Shown here one piece after another: positions 53,999 through 64,000 of a stretch of DNA of 64,000 bases. Source of the DNA: Flammulina velutipes (taxonomy: Eukaryota; Basidiomycota; Agaricomycetes; Agaricales; Physalacriaceae); contig CM022375.1 of NCBI GenBank assembly GCA_011800155.1, forward strand, positions 2,294,001 to 2,358,000. The letters are read 5' to 3'. Made by a program: the position numbers and the translations under genes. A model generated the notes under the pieces. It saw only the letters and a list, made by a program, of their open reading frames with translations. It was not told the origin of the DNA and searched no databases. Numbering within the stretch: the stretch's first letter is position 1; every line of letters starts with the position of its first letter.

Positions 53999-55845
53999 AT
54001 GTCGAGTCCCGAGATTAAGAACAAAGTCTGCCTCATGTACGCCTGTTGTCTCTGCGCTGACCTTTAGACTGACGAACGACAGCGTACACGATGGATGGGG
54101 CATTGCCAACGAACCAGGATTGGAAGGAAATGCCATCGAGGCGGGCAAGACGACGAACATGGATACCATCGCCAAAGATCATAGCCATCGCAAGCTCGCA
54201 GCGCACGGTGTCGCTGTTGGGCTCAGTGAAGGTCTTATGGGGAATTCTGAGGTTGGGTGCGTCTGTTCGATCCATTTTGCTCTCTATCGCGACTCATAGG
54301 ACTGTAGACATCTAAATATCGGCGCAGGACGCATCGTATGGCAAGATATTGTCAAGATCGACGTGTCAATCAAGAAGAGGGAGTTTCACAAGAACAAGGT
54401 CATCGTGGATACGTTCACGAAGGCCAAGGAAGGGAATGGGAGATTACACTTGCTCGGATTGGTGCGTTCTCTATCACTTTCCTTCCTCCTCCTCTTGACA
54501 TCTTTTATCATAGATATCTGATGGAGGTGTCCACTCGCACATCCGCCACCTCTACGCCCTACTGGAGACCGCTAAAGAAGTCGGCGTACCCGAGGTGTAC
54601 ATCCACTTCTTTGGTGACGGACGCGATACTGCACCTCGGTCAGCAGCCGGGTACTGTCAGGACCTCCTGGACTTCATCAAGAAGGAAGAGGTCGGCGAGC
54701 TTGCTACGATAATCGGTCGTTACTATGCAATGGATCGCGACAAGAGGTGGGAGCGGGTGAAAATTGCTATCGACGGCTTAGTTGGGGGAGTGGGCGAGAC
54801 GACGGACGACCCAGTCGCTGCCATCAAGGCCAATTACGAGAAGGACCTTACCGACGAGTTTTTGAAGCCGATTATAGTCAACGGGGACAAGGGGCGTATC
54901 AAAGGTGTGTGTTTTCTCAAAGGGTTAGAAAAACGCTAATTTCTTCTAGATAACGATACGCTCTTCTTCTTTAACTATCGCTCGGATCGCATGCGCGAGA
55001 TTAGCTCCGTCTTTGGTCTTCCCGACAAACCTATGGAGGTAACCTTGCCGAAGGACATTGTGAGTGTCAGTCACAACTGCCACTTCATGCTCTTACGCTT
55101 CTTAGACTATCGCCACCATGTCGCGCTACAACGCCGAATTCCCCTTCTCCGTCGCATTCCCTCCACTGGCTATGACGGACGTCCTCGCTGAATGGCTAGC
55201 CAAGAAACACGTGAAGCAGGCCCATATCGCCGAAACCGAAAAATACGCCCACGTCACCTTTTTCTTTAACGGCGGGGTGGAGAAGCAGTTTGAGAATGAA
55301 GAGAGACACATGATCCCGTCGCCCAAGGTGGCGACCTACGACAAGGAGCCCAAGATGAGTGTATTGTCTGTCGCAGAGAAGGTAGCGGAGGTGGTCAAGA
55401 CGGGCGAGCATCCGTTTGTGATGTGCAACTTTGCACCTCCCGATATGGTGGGACATACAGGTGTATACGAGGCTGCGGTGGAGGCGATCACGTACACGGA
55501 CGAAGCGGTGGGCGTGGTATACAAGGCGTGCCAGGAGGCTGGGTACGTGTTGCTGATCACTGCTGATCACGGGAACGCAGAACAGATGAGGAACGCGGAG
55601 ACGGGGGCGCCTCATACCGCACATACGACGAACCCGGTTCCATTCATCATGACTGGGGATCCGGAGAAGTTGAAGTTCGCTGAGGACAAAGAAGGGGAAG
55701 ACGAGGGTGCGTTATGCGATGTTGCACCCACAGTGTTGGCGCTGCTCGGGTTGGAGCAACCAGAGAGTGAGCATTGTCTTCGCACTTTGATATATGATGG
55801 TACTGATATCTTACAGACATGACCGGAAGGTCGTTGTTGGCTTGA
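53999..55845 (+). CDS. Phosphoglycerate mutase, 2,3-bisphosphoglycerate-independent
   Basis: A cytosolic glycolytic enzyme that interconverts 3- and 2-phosphoglycerate with two metal ions and a phosphoserine intermediate. ATG 53999 gives MSSPEIKNKVCLI, intron, VHDGWGIANEPGLEGNAIEA with the metal-binding Asp. The catalytic serine is in GLMGNSEVG|HLNIGAGRIV, split by an intron. Later motifs are ISDGGVHSHIRHLYALLE, YIHFFGDGRDTAPRSAAGY, GRYYAMDRDKRWERVKIA, FFFNYRSDRMREI, HVTFFFNGGVEKQFENEER, FAPPDMVGHTGVYEAAVEAI (metal-binding Asp/His), LLITADHGNAEQM and NPVPFIM. The last exon is NMTGRSLLA, TGA 55843-55845. Length about 515-520 residues. Agaricomycetes commonly use this form, unlike yeast. Confidence 0.96.
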
Positions 55846-56203
55846 ATATGAGATTTGGTGAGTATCTTTCCATGGCTGGAGGTGAGGAGGCAGCACCGAT
55901 ATCGTATAGAAGATTTTATAGAAGAAATAACACGTGTAAAAGATAGTGTAATTGACGTTGTATTCCATTCAATTGTTAGTATTTTGGTGTCACTGTCTAT
56001 GATAATTGAAATTTCTGTTCAGCGTCTTGAAAGTTGTCTATAGGAAACGATGACGCATAATTCACCAAACGACGTGGACTAGCCGGCCCGATCGGTCCGC
56101 TTTCATCGAAATTGGGTCAATTCCTAGTTCAGCGGACGGCAGCATGGATATAGTACATATGATGAAGAAGGATGGGCTATCGTATCGGATTGCTTCTCAA
56201 TTA
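55846..56203. other. Convergent 3' region, phosphoglycerate mutase and microprotein 2
   Basis: 358 bp, AT-rich, with no gene seen. Confidence 0.4.
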
Positions 56204-56524
56204 CTAGTATCTCGATCCCACCCCTCTCCTCGATCCCCATCCACGCCTCGTGCCCACCCGTCTGCGGCTGCCACACCGACAGCACAGAATGTCGACGATG
56301 AGGTCAAATATTGTTACAAGAATCTATAGTAAATAGAGTCAGTACAGCCATCCGTCGAGTGAGATGCAGTGCACGCACAGTAGTTATCACGCTGACGATT
56401 GTCATGAGGACGTTCACAATGGCACTGATGATAGCATTGATTCCTCGTCCTATTGCTGAGATTATTGAGCCCTGCATATCTATAAGCTCTTTACCCGCAT
56501 ATGTTTCGGGATAGAACGTACCAT
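56204..56524 (-). CDS. Small membrane microprotein 2 (about 75 residues)
   Basis: A paralogue of 43132-43462 with the same odd gene structure. ATG 56524-56522 is again directly followed by GTACGT, and the intron ends GATATGCAG, so exon 1 is just the start codon. The protein continues GSIISAIGRGINAIISAIVN, VLMTIVSVITT, second intron (GTGCGT to CTATAG), ILVTIFDLIVDILCCRCGSR and a strongly basic tail (RRVGTRRGWGSRRGVGSRY), TAG 56206-56204. About 70% of residues match copy 1 by eye. Features: hydrophobic helices, CCRC cluster, Arg-rich end. Function unknown. Both copies have a TATA box at a similar distance, which suggests strong or inducible expression. Confidence 0.75.
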
Positions 56525-56592
56525 GATTTGGTTGTTGGGGATGCTAGCTTGTTGGTGGTAGACCGTAGCCACACATAGCCCCATCATCCACC

Positions 56593-56600
56593 TTTATATA
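56593..56600 (-). promoter_or_regulatory. TATA box of microprotein 2
   Basis: The minus strand reads TATATAAAGG about 69 bp before the start codon. Confidence 0.5.
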
Positions 56601-57456
56601 CACGGACTTCAGTGATTTCATCTCTAGAGGTGGTGCGTGGTGAATGACGCATCTCTGACGATGCGTCCCGGTGATGTCAACCGTGCGCCATCTCATGTTA
56701 CGTTCCGGTGGGATCCGGAAGAACTGTGGCGTCCATCATGATCAAGTGAAAGCTATTTGAAGGATACACACTATGTACACATTGAGTATACTCTTTCAAC
56801 ATTACTCTTTTACCTGCTTTGGAATCGAGACAGGGACAGGAGGAACGTGTGTGGTATGCGGGAAATGCTATCCATAATTGGTGTATACTGATGTGATTGG
56901 TATCACTTCCCCGGTATCAAGGCCTAGCTTACTGTAGCATCATAATGCAGTGCAACTAGATGCCTATGATACCGGACGGCGCATAAGCGGTGTTACATCG
57001 CGCCACACTCGGAAATTCCCGAGAGAAGAAAGTACACTGTAAGAGATGGTTTGATCATCTCTTCTTCTTCTTTACTTCTTCACGCAAATGCGACAGTCTT
57101 CCTCATATTTCTTTCGTCCGCCCTACATCCGATAGTACATTATCACGGTAGTCGTCGACACGAAGGACTTCTTTTGGATAAAGTATATTCTCGTCACATC
57201 CCCAATAAACCCGCAAACTCTGTATTAATTCTTTGGAACGATGATATTTCTGATAGTGAAAGTTGGGCCAACGTGAAGTGGCGCACCTTCCTCGATTCGC
57301 CCCATGAGATTCGCTCGCTCGCCGTTTTATTCTAGAAGACAGTTCTCAGCAATGATATGTGTGTCAAGTTTACATGTAGGTAGGCAAATGGTAATGTAAT
57401 GTACAATATGACACCCTCCCCAAGCAACCACAAAGTCCCAAGAAAGTAAAAATGAC
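56601..57456. other. Intergenic, nothing recognised
   Basis: About 850 bp upstream of microprotein 2 and downstream of the Med25-like gene. Confidence 0.45.
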
Positions 57457-59035
57457 CTATCCCGCCCACCCATGCAATGACGAAACAGACCCGTTCCTCG
57501 GCAACGGTAGTGGTGGCGAGGGCGTCGTCGCAAACGTCGCAGGCACGGAAAACGGCGGAGGTGTGTGCGCCGAAAACGGGGGAGTCGTCGGAGTCAGAGG
57601 CGTGTCCTCCGTGTGATAACCAGCAGTCGTTTCAAAAAAAGGTGTGTGTGATAGTGATAGTGATGGCGAGCTGAGCGTGGAGGAAGTGAAGAGCCCCTGT
57701 ACTCCCCCCTCGCCCCTTCCCCAGTCGTTATACACCGGATGGAATTGATGGGCATATGGATAAGGCCTCGACGCCAGAGTAACGGTCGGGCTCGTACGCG
57801 CCCGGACATGCACACGCGCAGTCCTATCCACTCCTCCCCTCACAGACACCGTCACTGCCGACCTTCCTCGCCTAGGTTTTTCATCCCGGAAGAAGGGAGC
57901 CCGCACCGGTTTCGCGCCGTAAACCTTCTTCTTCGTCAGTCCGTGCACCTGCTGCAGCTGCGCAACCAGGCTGGGTGGTTCTTCGTTCGTGCTCGACGTG
58001 CTCGAGGAAGGGGTATCCATCGCTGAAGGACGGGGGTGCGTGAAGACAGGGAACTCCGGCAGAGGCTCATAACTTTCATACTGCCTTGCGATTGGATAAA
58101 TTTTCTAACAAAACGACCAGTAAGATGAGCGTGAGGTACAAGTAAATAAAAGCGTTACGTACATGGTGAAGGGGAAGAGGATCCGGACATTCGCTAACCA
58201 TTGGCGTTATCCTAGCGGTTGGAGATGAACCTCTCCTGCTAGTAGGCGTGGCACCAGAGTACCGAACGACAAAGGGGTCGACTTTAGATGGTAGTCTCAG
58301 CGTCTGTTCGCTACCTGCTTGCAATGACATCTGTTTAAGAATATCACGATGAGAAATCGACAGACAGATTCTCCTTATAAACCCTGACCGTTTCATTAAA
58401 CAGGACATGAAGCGCATCTGCATCTCTAATCACCATATGACACCGTATATCCGCCTGGCGGAAACACACCATACAGTCAACGATCGGTCATAGTGCAGTA
58501 TAGCACATACCTTTGCGAGAGCATCCGCCAGGCCAGAATTAGTCCATGGATCACGCTCCGACCCAGCTCCCGCGACGATTAACAGGTTCCGCGCACTGGT
58601 CATCGGCGTCGAATACCGACATAGAACCTACCAACCGCATAATCTTAGACACGAGGGACCGTCAACCAGCAGACATCCAACACACCTCGATGGCATTCCA
58701 CACATTGGCCGGCGACAGCACATTCCTTGAATCAAAATTGAACGACACCTCCTCGAGGCTGAGGCTGCCACACCCGATACCGGGACCGGCATAACCTGGG
58801 AATGTCTCCAGCACCAACGCCGTGTGCTTGGAGTTGTTTCACTTCAGCACAATCACCGTGACAGAAGCAGAGAAGAGAAACATACAGAAGACAACGCCTC
58901 GAGGACGATGCGTATGTAGTGATCTCGTAGATCTGGCCATACAGAAGATACAGCACGCGAATTCTCGACGAGGACGAGAGTCGTAACCTGCGTCGGTACG
59001 CGCGGTGCGCGTAGTAGAGAGAAGGGAAGAGACAT
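57457..59035 (-). CDS. Med25-type von Willebrand A domain-like protein
   Basis: A spliced gene that I joined from seven or so exons. ATG 59035-59033 gives MSLPFSLLRAPRVP, then TLVLVENSRAVSSVWPDL and DHYIRIVLEALSS. Next come HTALVLETFPGYAGPG, SLSLEEVSFNFDSRNVLS, VWNAIEIM, ARNLLIVAGAGSERDPWTN, SGLADALAKADIRCHMVIRD, ADALHVLFNETMSLQAGSE. This order (LVE...W..L...Y, a middle counting helix, then a CH.V...D...L..L sequence) resembles the N-terminal VWA domain of Mediator subunit 25. The C-terminal part, starting YESYEPLPEFPVFTHPRPSA and running through the 187-codon open frame, is Pro/Ser/Thr-rich and disordered; TGA region ends at 57457. The MIDAS-type DxSxS motif is not evident, as in Med25. The family call is an inference; the exon structure is better supported than the name. 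Confidence 0.55.
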
Positions 59036-61591
59036 GAAAGATTTTTTCGCGTTCACCGAGGAAGAGATGGCGAGCGAGAACTTTAAGTCGTCGAGCTTAC
59101 TGTAGAGCTAAAAGTGTAGTCCGTTGGTATTCTGGAACGTATAGACGTCCTCGGAGGGGAGAGAGACTCTAATAAATAGACATGAAGATGCGTCGATAGC
59201 GATAGAGATCCACAGGAAGTAGAGAAAAGATGATGAAATCAGAGCGTATGCTGCTGTGTCTGTATCAGTTTCGTTAATCCGCCGGTCCACTCGGTGACAA
59301 AGGTACCCCAAGCCGAAGTTATGTAACCCGTTTCCTCCCAGTAAGTGCGGGGGGCGTGGGACAAGAGAAGAGAGTGCGGTAAGGTAGAGAGTATGTAGGG
59401 ACAAGGGAAAGTTGACCTCGGCGTAACATCTCATTCGGAGGTCTGTTATTTAAGGTTTTGGAAGGCTTTTCCAGAGCCAGAGATGGTAACAAAGTGCCAC
59501 GGAGAACGTCCCTAGAACTTACACGTGCGCCGTAGCTCTTCGCGGACTTGGAAAAGGACGTCCGCCGTGGACCACAGTTCTTCTACTTCTTGAGCTGTTC
59601 CACCCCTCCACGCAAAAACGATGGACCACTGGATAACTATAGGGAAGTTGATTTATCGTTTATCGATGGCGATGAATAGAATGATGGCGTTCACACGAGC
59701 TGGTGAATCAGATGTTTCTGATAATAGTCGACGGAATACCAACATACCCAAGTATACCCTGACGGAGCTCCCATTTCGTCCTTGGGGATGACCTGTACAG
59801 CACATGAAAAGACGAGATCGCCGTGACATCATCAGATATCGAAGATAATAACTATTGGCCTGGTGGCAAGTGAGATGGGGGCTCATAAGAGTAAGAAGAC
59901 GCACCACAATGACTGACAGCTTGCCATCGTCATGCCATGCAATTCCCCGGTCCAATTGGAATCCATGACATCGCAACTAATCACACGAAACCTAACATAA
60001 AGCGATCAGCAACTACTACGCCCCAGGAACATGATTACAATCGTGTTCCATGAATGCGCCACACCAAGGAAGTCCTGCTAACGCTAAGGGCCACAGGGTA
60101 AATTTCGAAAAGCCATAACCATGTAAACCGAGCACCTTGGGTAGACCCACAAACGATCTTGTACCCCGAGTTGCGATTGAAGACGATATACATCGCCCCG
60201 GTACATACTCAAGACGAAAACGAAGTTTTCCGCATCAGCCGGATGTAAGATTTGCGACTTCGATACATAGATAGATGAGCCTGATACCAAATGTAGCAGC
60301 AGTCTTGACATGTTACTTTTTTAGGCCGCACTGAGTGATGTCGACGAGGTTCAAAAAGGCAATTCAAGTACAGATTTGGGCGTAACGGCACCAAGATCTA
60401 GGGACACGAGTACGTAGACAAAGCGCCAACTACGAGTAGTGGCATGCCTTGATGAGCACGGAGTACACAAATGAAGCCAGGAGAAGGAGCTAGGGAGTCA
60501 CCAAGATGAATGTCGGCTATAGTCGGAACATAGACCAAACGGTGCTGCAAATCAAAAGTCGTCGTAGGTGGTACCACGTTCTATCATTGAACGTAAACTA
60601 GGAGACGTAGACGCACTCAAGGCCAATTGCGGCGGTGAACAGAACCTGACAGAACAGAGCTTAGGTCAAGAATGGACGTGACGAATAATCACATCACGGG
60701 ATGTAACAACATGCTGCAATCTCATAGCGCGCTTCATCGTCTTCTTCTGTTTCTCTATCGCATTATATAAATGGTAGCATACGATGTACGTACATATGCC
60801 ACTCTGTTTAGCGTAGCTATGAGGCTTCAATCTATGTAGGTAGTCGTGGTGTCATCAAAGCTCGAATACTGTAATTTAAAGCTGGACGATAACTCGTTGG
60901 TCGTACTTGGTTATTTTATCCATTTACCATTCATATTGTATTGGTTCTCTTTCACTGACACATTCTGATTCAATGCTCTCAACAACTTCAGATTTGTTGC
61001 AGTAGACCACTGCCAGCCACTAATAGGCCTGCCAACGGAAAATGCCGGAACCCACTCTTTTCTTCCTAAGTACCACCGCCTCCTCCTGAGCTCAAACGTC
61101 CACGGGACCGTTTAAATCTAACTCAAGTCACAACTCAGCGACTCTTTCCGGCTGTGCTTATATTCAGCGACCTGTGTCAATGGCTGATACATTCAATATA
61201 TTGTTCAAGGTGGCGCCAATCGGCATTGCGGTTCCGACGAATAAGGCTGACGGCCCGATGGTCCCGGACTCTTGATCAACGCCACATCCATCGAGAAAGA
61301 CACGCTTCCAGTACTACAGTACGGCTAACGCCATGTCTTCTTGGACTTACCTCTCTTCTCAGACTCCGCTCTCCAATAGCAACCACGGGAAGCCGGGTAT
61401 GTATGCCTTGAGATAGCCGTTCGCAGGGTCAGTTGATTTACGTAGACTTTTCCTTCCAATACTTAAGTATCTGAACTTCTCTTCTGCTTTCTCTGAGCTT
61501 TCTTCCCCGTTTGTGTCTGTGTCCAAGAGCCCTTGCTGCTCCAAAGGAGGGGACTGTGTCAGTTTGTTCTCGCCCTATTACTTTCTGTGAT
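59036..61591. other. Gene-poor region, one doubtful spliced locus
   Basis: Minus-strand pieces near 59108-59434, 59530-59630 (QWSIVFAWRGGTAQEVEELW) and 59653-59976 can be joined in one frame but match nothing I know. Past 60000 I see no supported gene. A 61332 ATG (MSSWTYLSSQTPLSNSN, then a GTATGT donor) may be an upstream exon of the F-box gene. Confidence 0.35.
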
Positions 61592-63268
61592 ATGCTAAAT
61601 CACGAATATTATAGGCAAATGCAGTCCACCAGCGCTAGGGACGTGACCGATGGTAACCCACCATCGAAAAGGCAAAAGCAGCAGCACGTCCAGCCATCTC
61701 GGTCTTCTCGAAGCGAGAAAAAGGAGAGAGCACGACAGAACAAGGCTCGTAAATGGGAGGCCAAAGAAGAAGCTAAGGAAAAAGCTAAGAGGAAAGAGGC
61801 GCTCGATGCAGCAGCGAGGGCCGAACGCGCAAGACTGGACCGACTAGCTCAAGTCATATCGTTCCCTCGACCATTTCCTCAGGAGCTCACTGACTGTATC
61901 ATCGACCATCTCGCCGCTGAAGAGAAAGGCACCGCCTTACTCAAGACATGCTCCGTCGTCTCCCAGTCATTTCGGTCTCGATGCCGGCACCATCTCTTCA
62001 GCACTCTCTATCTTTCCATCTCTACCATGCCGGTCGCATACAAACTACTGCAGCGCTATATAGAGCTCCCCAAATTCTTCCCGCCCACACTTGCTACTGT
62101 AAAGCAAATCATTACGAACTTCGACGACGACGAAGGTTATGCTCCGGTGTCCCAGGATCGTCGCTTCCCTGATAGATTGGACTACTTCCCTTCCCTCCAG
62201 CACTTAATCTTAATCAACCTACGTTGTACGCACGGGGATGTCTCATTTCCTAACCCGGAGTATGAGTCGGACACGGAAGAGGAGTGCTGGGAGGACGATG
62301 TGGCTGGATCTGCACCTATGGACCATCTGCTGACGGAGAGCCCTCACGTATTCCCGAAACTCACTGTTTTCCGTTGCGAGTTCCCTGTATTCGGAGACCT
62401 ATGCGCCATTATGACGAACTCCCCCAAGCTACAGGACGTTCAGTTCCTCACAGTTTCAGGGAATATATCCGGGAAGCCTTGCAAATCTCCACACAGCTGG
62501 GACCACGTCGAGACATTGACGATTGACTGCACTGTGTCTGGTCCGAAGGAGCGACCTTCACGTTCAATCCTCCAGTCTATCACCACGCCGGGAGTTTGCC
62601 CGACGTCGTTACCGAGGCTGGAGAAGCTGACTGTTTTGATTGATAACGACTGGTGGAAAGATATCGAGACGTTATTGACGATGACTTCTGCAACGCTGCG
62701 TAGTCTTACGCTTGTGTTCCCGGATCCCAGAGGTGTGTCATTGCATACTTCGAAATACAAATGCTGATACATCGCTTGGTTAGAGGACGACTCAGTCAAG
62801 GATTTGCCCAACTTCGCGACGGTGGAAGACTTATGCCTGGACTTTGTGCACAGCGTGAAGACGACGGGACGGTTCTACTACGCCGATGAATTAGAAGGGC
62901 GTCTATCCACCCAACTCACCAATTGGAGATCTCAGATGCTTTTGGCTCTCCAGAAACAGACCTCTTACGCTTTATCTACTCTCCGGATTCGGTTCCTTCG
63001 CGGTAGTGATTCGTTTGAGGAAATATGGACGTCACTCTCTGAACTCCTGGTCAAGGAGAAGCCGCGTAAGTTTCCGAACCTCTTTTTGATTCACCTGGAT
63101 TTTGTTTCCCGGGAAGAGAAGATTCAACGCGTTGAAGGGAAGAGCGCATGGCTGGAGAAGTTGGAAACGGTGGGTATACATGTTGAGCTGAACGTGTTGA
63201 AGGAGTCGGAATGGAGTTTGGTTGATATACCAGGACGTATATTGAAGAAGGCCCCGCAATGGTACTAG
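61592..63268 (+). CDS. F-box-like protein with basic coiled-coil N-terminus
   Basis: Likely a substrate adaptor of an SCF ubiquitin ligase. The first in-frame ATG is 61592 (MLNHEYYRQMQSTSARD); 61619 or an upstream exon starting at 61332 are alternatives. A Lys/Glu-rich helix (EKKERARQNKARKWEAKEE and on to RAERARLDRL) comes first. The F-box-like motif is FPQELTDCIIDHLAAEEKGT, then LLKTCSVVSQSFRSRCRHHL and FSTLYLSIS. The rest is an LRR-like or beta-rich region of the type typical of the very large Agaricomycete F-box families: YFPSLQHLILINLRC, VFPKLTVFRCEFPVFGDL, LPRLEKLTVLIDNDWW, LRSLTLVFPDPR. One intron at about 62735-62786. The second exon ends ILKKAPQWY, TAG 63266-63268. About 540 residues. 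Confidence 0.85.
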
Positions 63269-64000
63269 CTCAGATCTCAGACGGGGGAGCGAATGGATTT
63301 GATTCATGATTCTACTTTATTTTTCGAAACCGTCACGGAAGGCCCGGAGAAGACTGAAAATGAACCGCTTCATGTCATTCTGTTCTCTGGACGCCGGGAA
63401 CGACCTCGCCGTGAGTGAGAACGTCCAAAGTTGGGGGTCATTAGCCCACGTTTAATTCTCGTTTCAATAGCTCAATTTTCCATCTATCTAGTGGGAAACA
63501 TGATCATATCCGCCGTAAAAATAGCGAGCGCTGAGAATAGTCTATTTTAGCGTGGCGCAGATCGGCTGAACCCGTGTTCCCGCCCCATTATGAAGGAAGA
63601 TGGAGACGAGCATTCATCGGCATATGATATGTGAAACTCAAGTACATGTCCCGGTCTAGAATAAAACTTGAAGCTGTTGTTCCCACATAAAAGTTGGAGT
63701 CATGTCGAACCTATTAGCCTGCCTAGCCTGCCATTCTGGCGTCTCATGGTGCATTCCGGGGAACATACATAAAAATACGAGATCTTTGGGAGCACGGACT
63801 GGAGATACATTTTCCCAATACAGACAACGGAGGTGGCGCAACTATTACAATATTTATCTCGGAGGTTATTACCAAACAACGGATGAGTAATTTTTCGGAG
63901 CTTCTTGTTTCTTCACTTTCATGTCCGTACCAGTGGGCTAGGATATCGCCTCTCTATACTGCTCTCTATCTCCTCGTTATATCAACAATGGGGGCATACT
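63269..64000. other. Right-edge intergenic, nothing recognised
   Basis: 732 bp to the window end. Frames of about 60 codons only, without support. Confidence 0.4.

Noticed and set aside
59108..59976. Possible spliced minus-strand gene (pieces QWSIVFAWRGG and HLLGGNGLHNFG)
   Set aside because: The pieces can be joined in frame, but no family, signal peptide or start codon is convincing.
1..64000. tRNA, rRNA, CRISPR and prokaryotic operon signals
   Set aside because: No B-box-like GGTTCGANTCC with a matching cloverleaf, no regular spaced repeats, and all genes are intron-rich.

Overview
This window comes from a basidiomycete fungus, most likely an Agaricomycete. The genes are split by many short GT-AG introns of about 45-60 nt. 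Gene content fits that group: two DUF6534 membrane proteins, a two-WSC-domain chitin deacetylase, P450s in clusters, an F-box protein with a coiled-coil head, and small IGRGINAII-type membrane microproteins. Gene spans below run from start codon to stop codon across introns. Exon joins were worked out by eye from splice signals, reading frame and family motifs.

Layout. (1) 1-7.8 kb looks like one edge of a secondary-metabolite cluster: the N-terminus of an NRPS-like adenylating enzyme (runs off the left edge), a family-2 O-methyltransferase, a cytochrome P450 and a UbiA-type aromatic prenyltransferase. Together they suggest a prenylated, O-methylated, oxidised aromatic acid or aldehyde (inference). 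(2) 9.4-13.8 kb holds a disordered orphan protein and the spindle-checkpoint protein MAD1. (3) 14.1-22.7 kb is a second accessory block: DUF6534, P450, P450, DUF6534. One of its P450s has proline in place of the I-helix threonine. (4) 25.3-27.4 kb encodes TOM70. (5) 28.1-30.3 kb encodes a secreted protein with two kinase-like domains. Its stop codon lies in the arm of a MITE-like inverted repeat. (6) 31-40.9 kb has two ketopantoate-reductase paralogues in opposite orientation, with a chitin deacetylase and a conserved CH-like protein between them, and then RFT1. (7) 41.5-48.5 kb has a C2H2 zinc-finger protein, a microprotein, an MFS transporter that may be damaged, a conserved unknown, and bystin/ENP1. 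(8) 48.6-51.7 kb has a second tandem kinase-like gene and a decayed third copy. (9) 51.8-63.3 kb has TFIIS, cofactor-independent phosphoglycerate mutase, a second microprotein, a Med25-like VWA protein and an F-box protein.

Housekeeping genes (MAD1, TOM70, RFT1, ENP1, TFIIS, iPGM) alternate with lineage-specific duplicated families. The strongest candidate for something undescribed is the secreted tandem kinase-like family. Each intact copy has a signal peptide, a first domain that has lost catalytic residues, and a second that keeps the lysine, catalytic-loop D/N and metal-binding D. This resembles the pseudokinase-kinase layout of JAKs, but in the secretory pathway. Three introns (in a P450, RFT1 and one tandem kinase gene) appear to use GC-AG with the donor GCAAGT. 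I saw no tRNA, rRNA or CRISPR.
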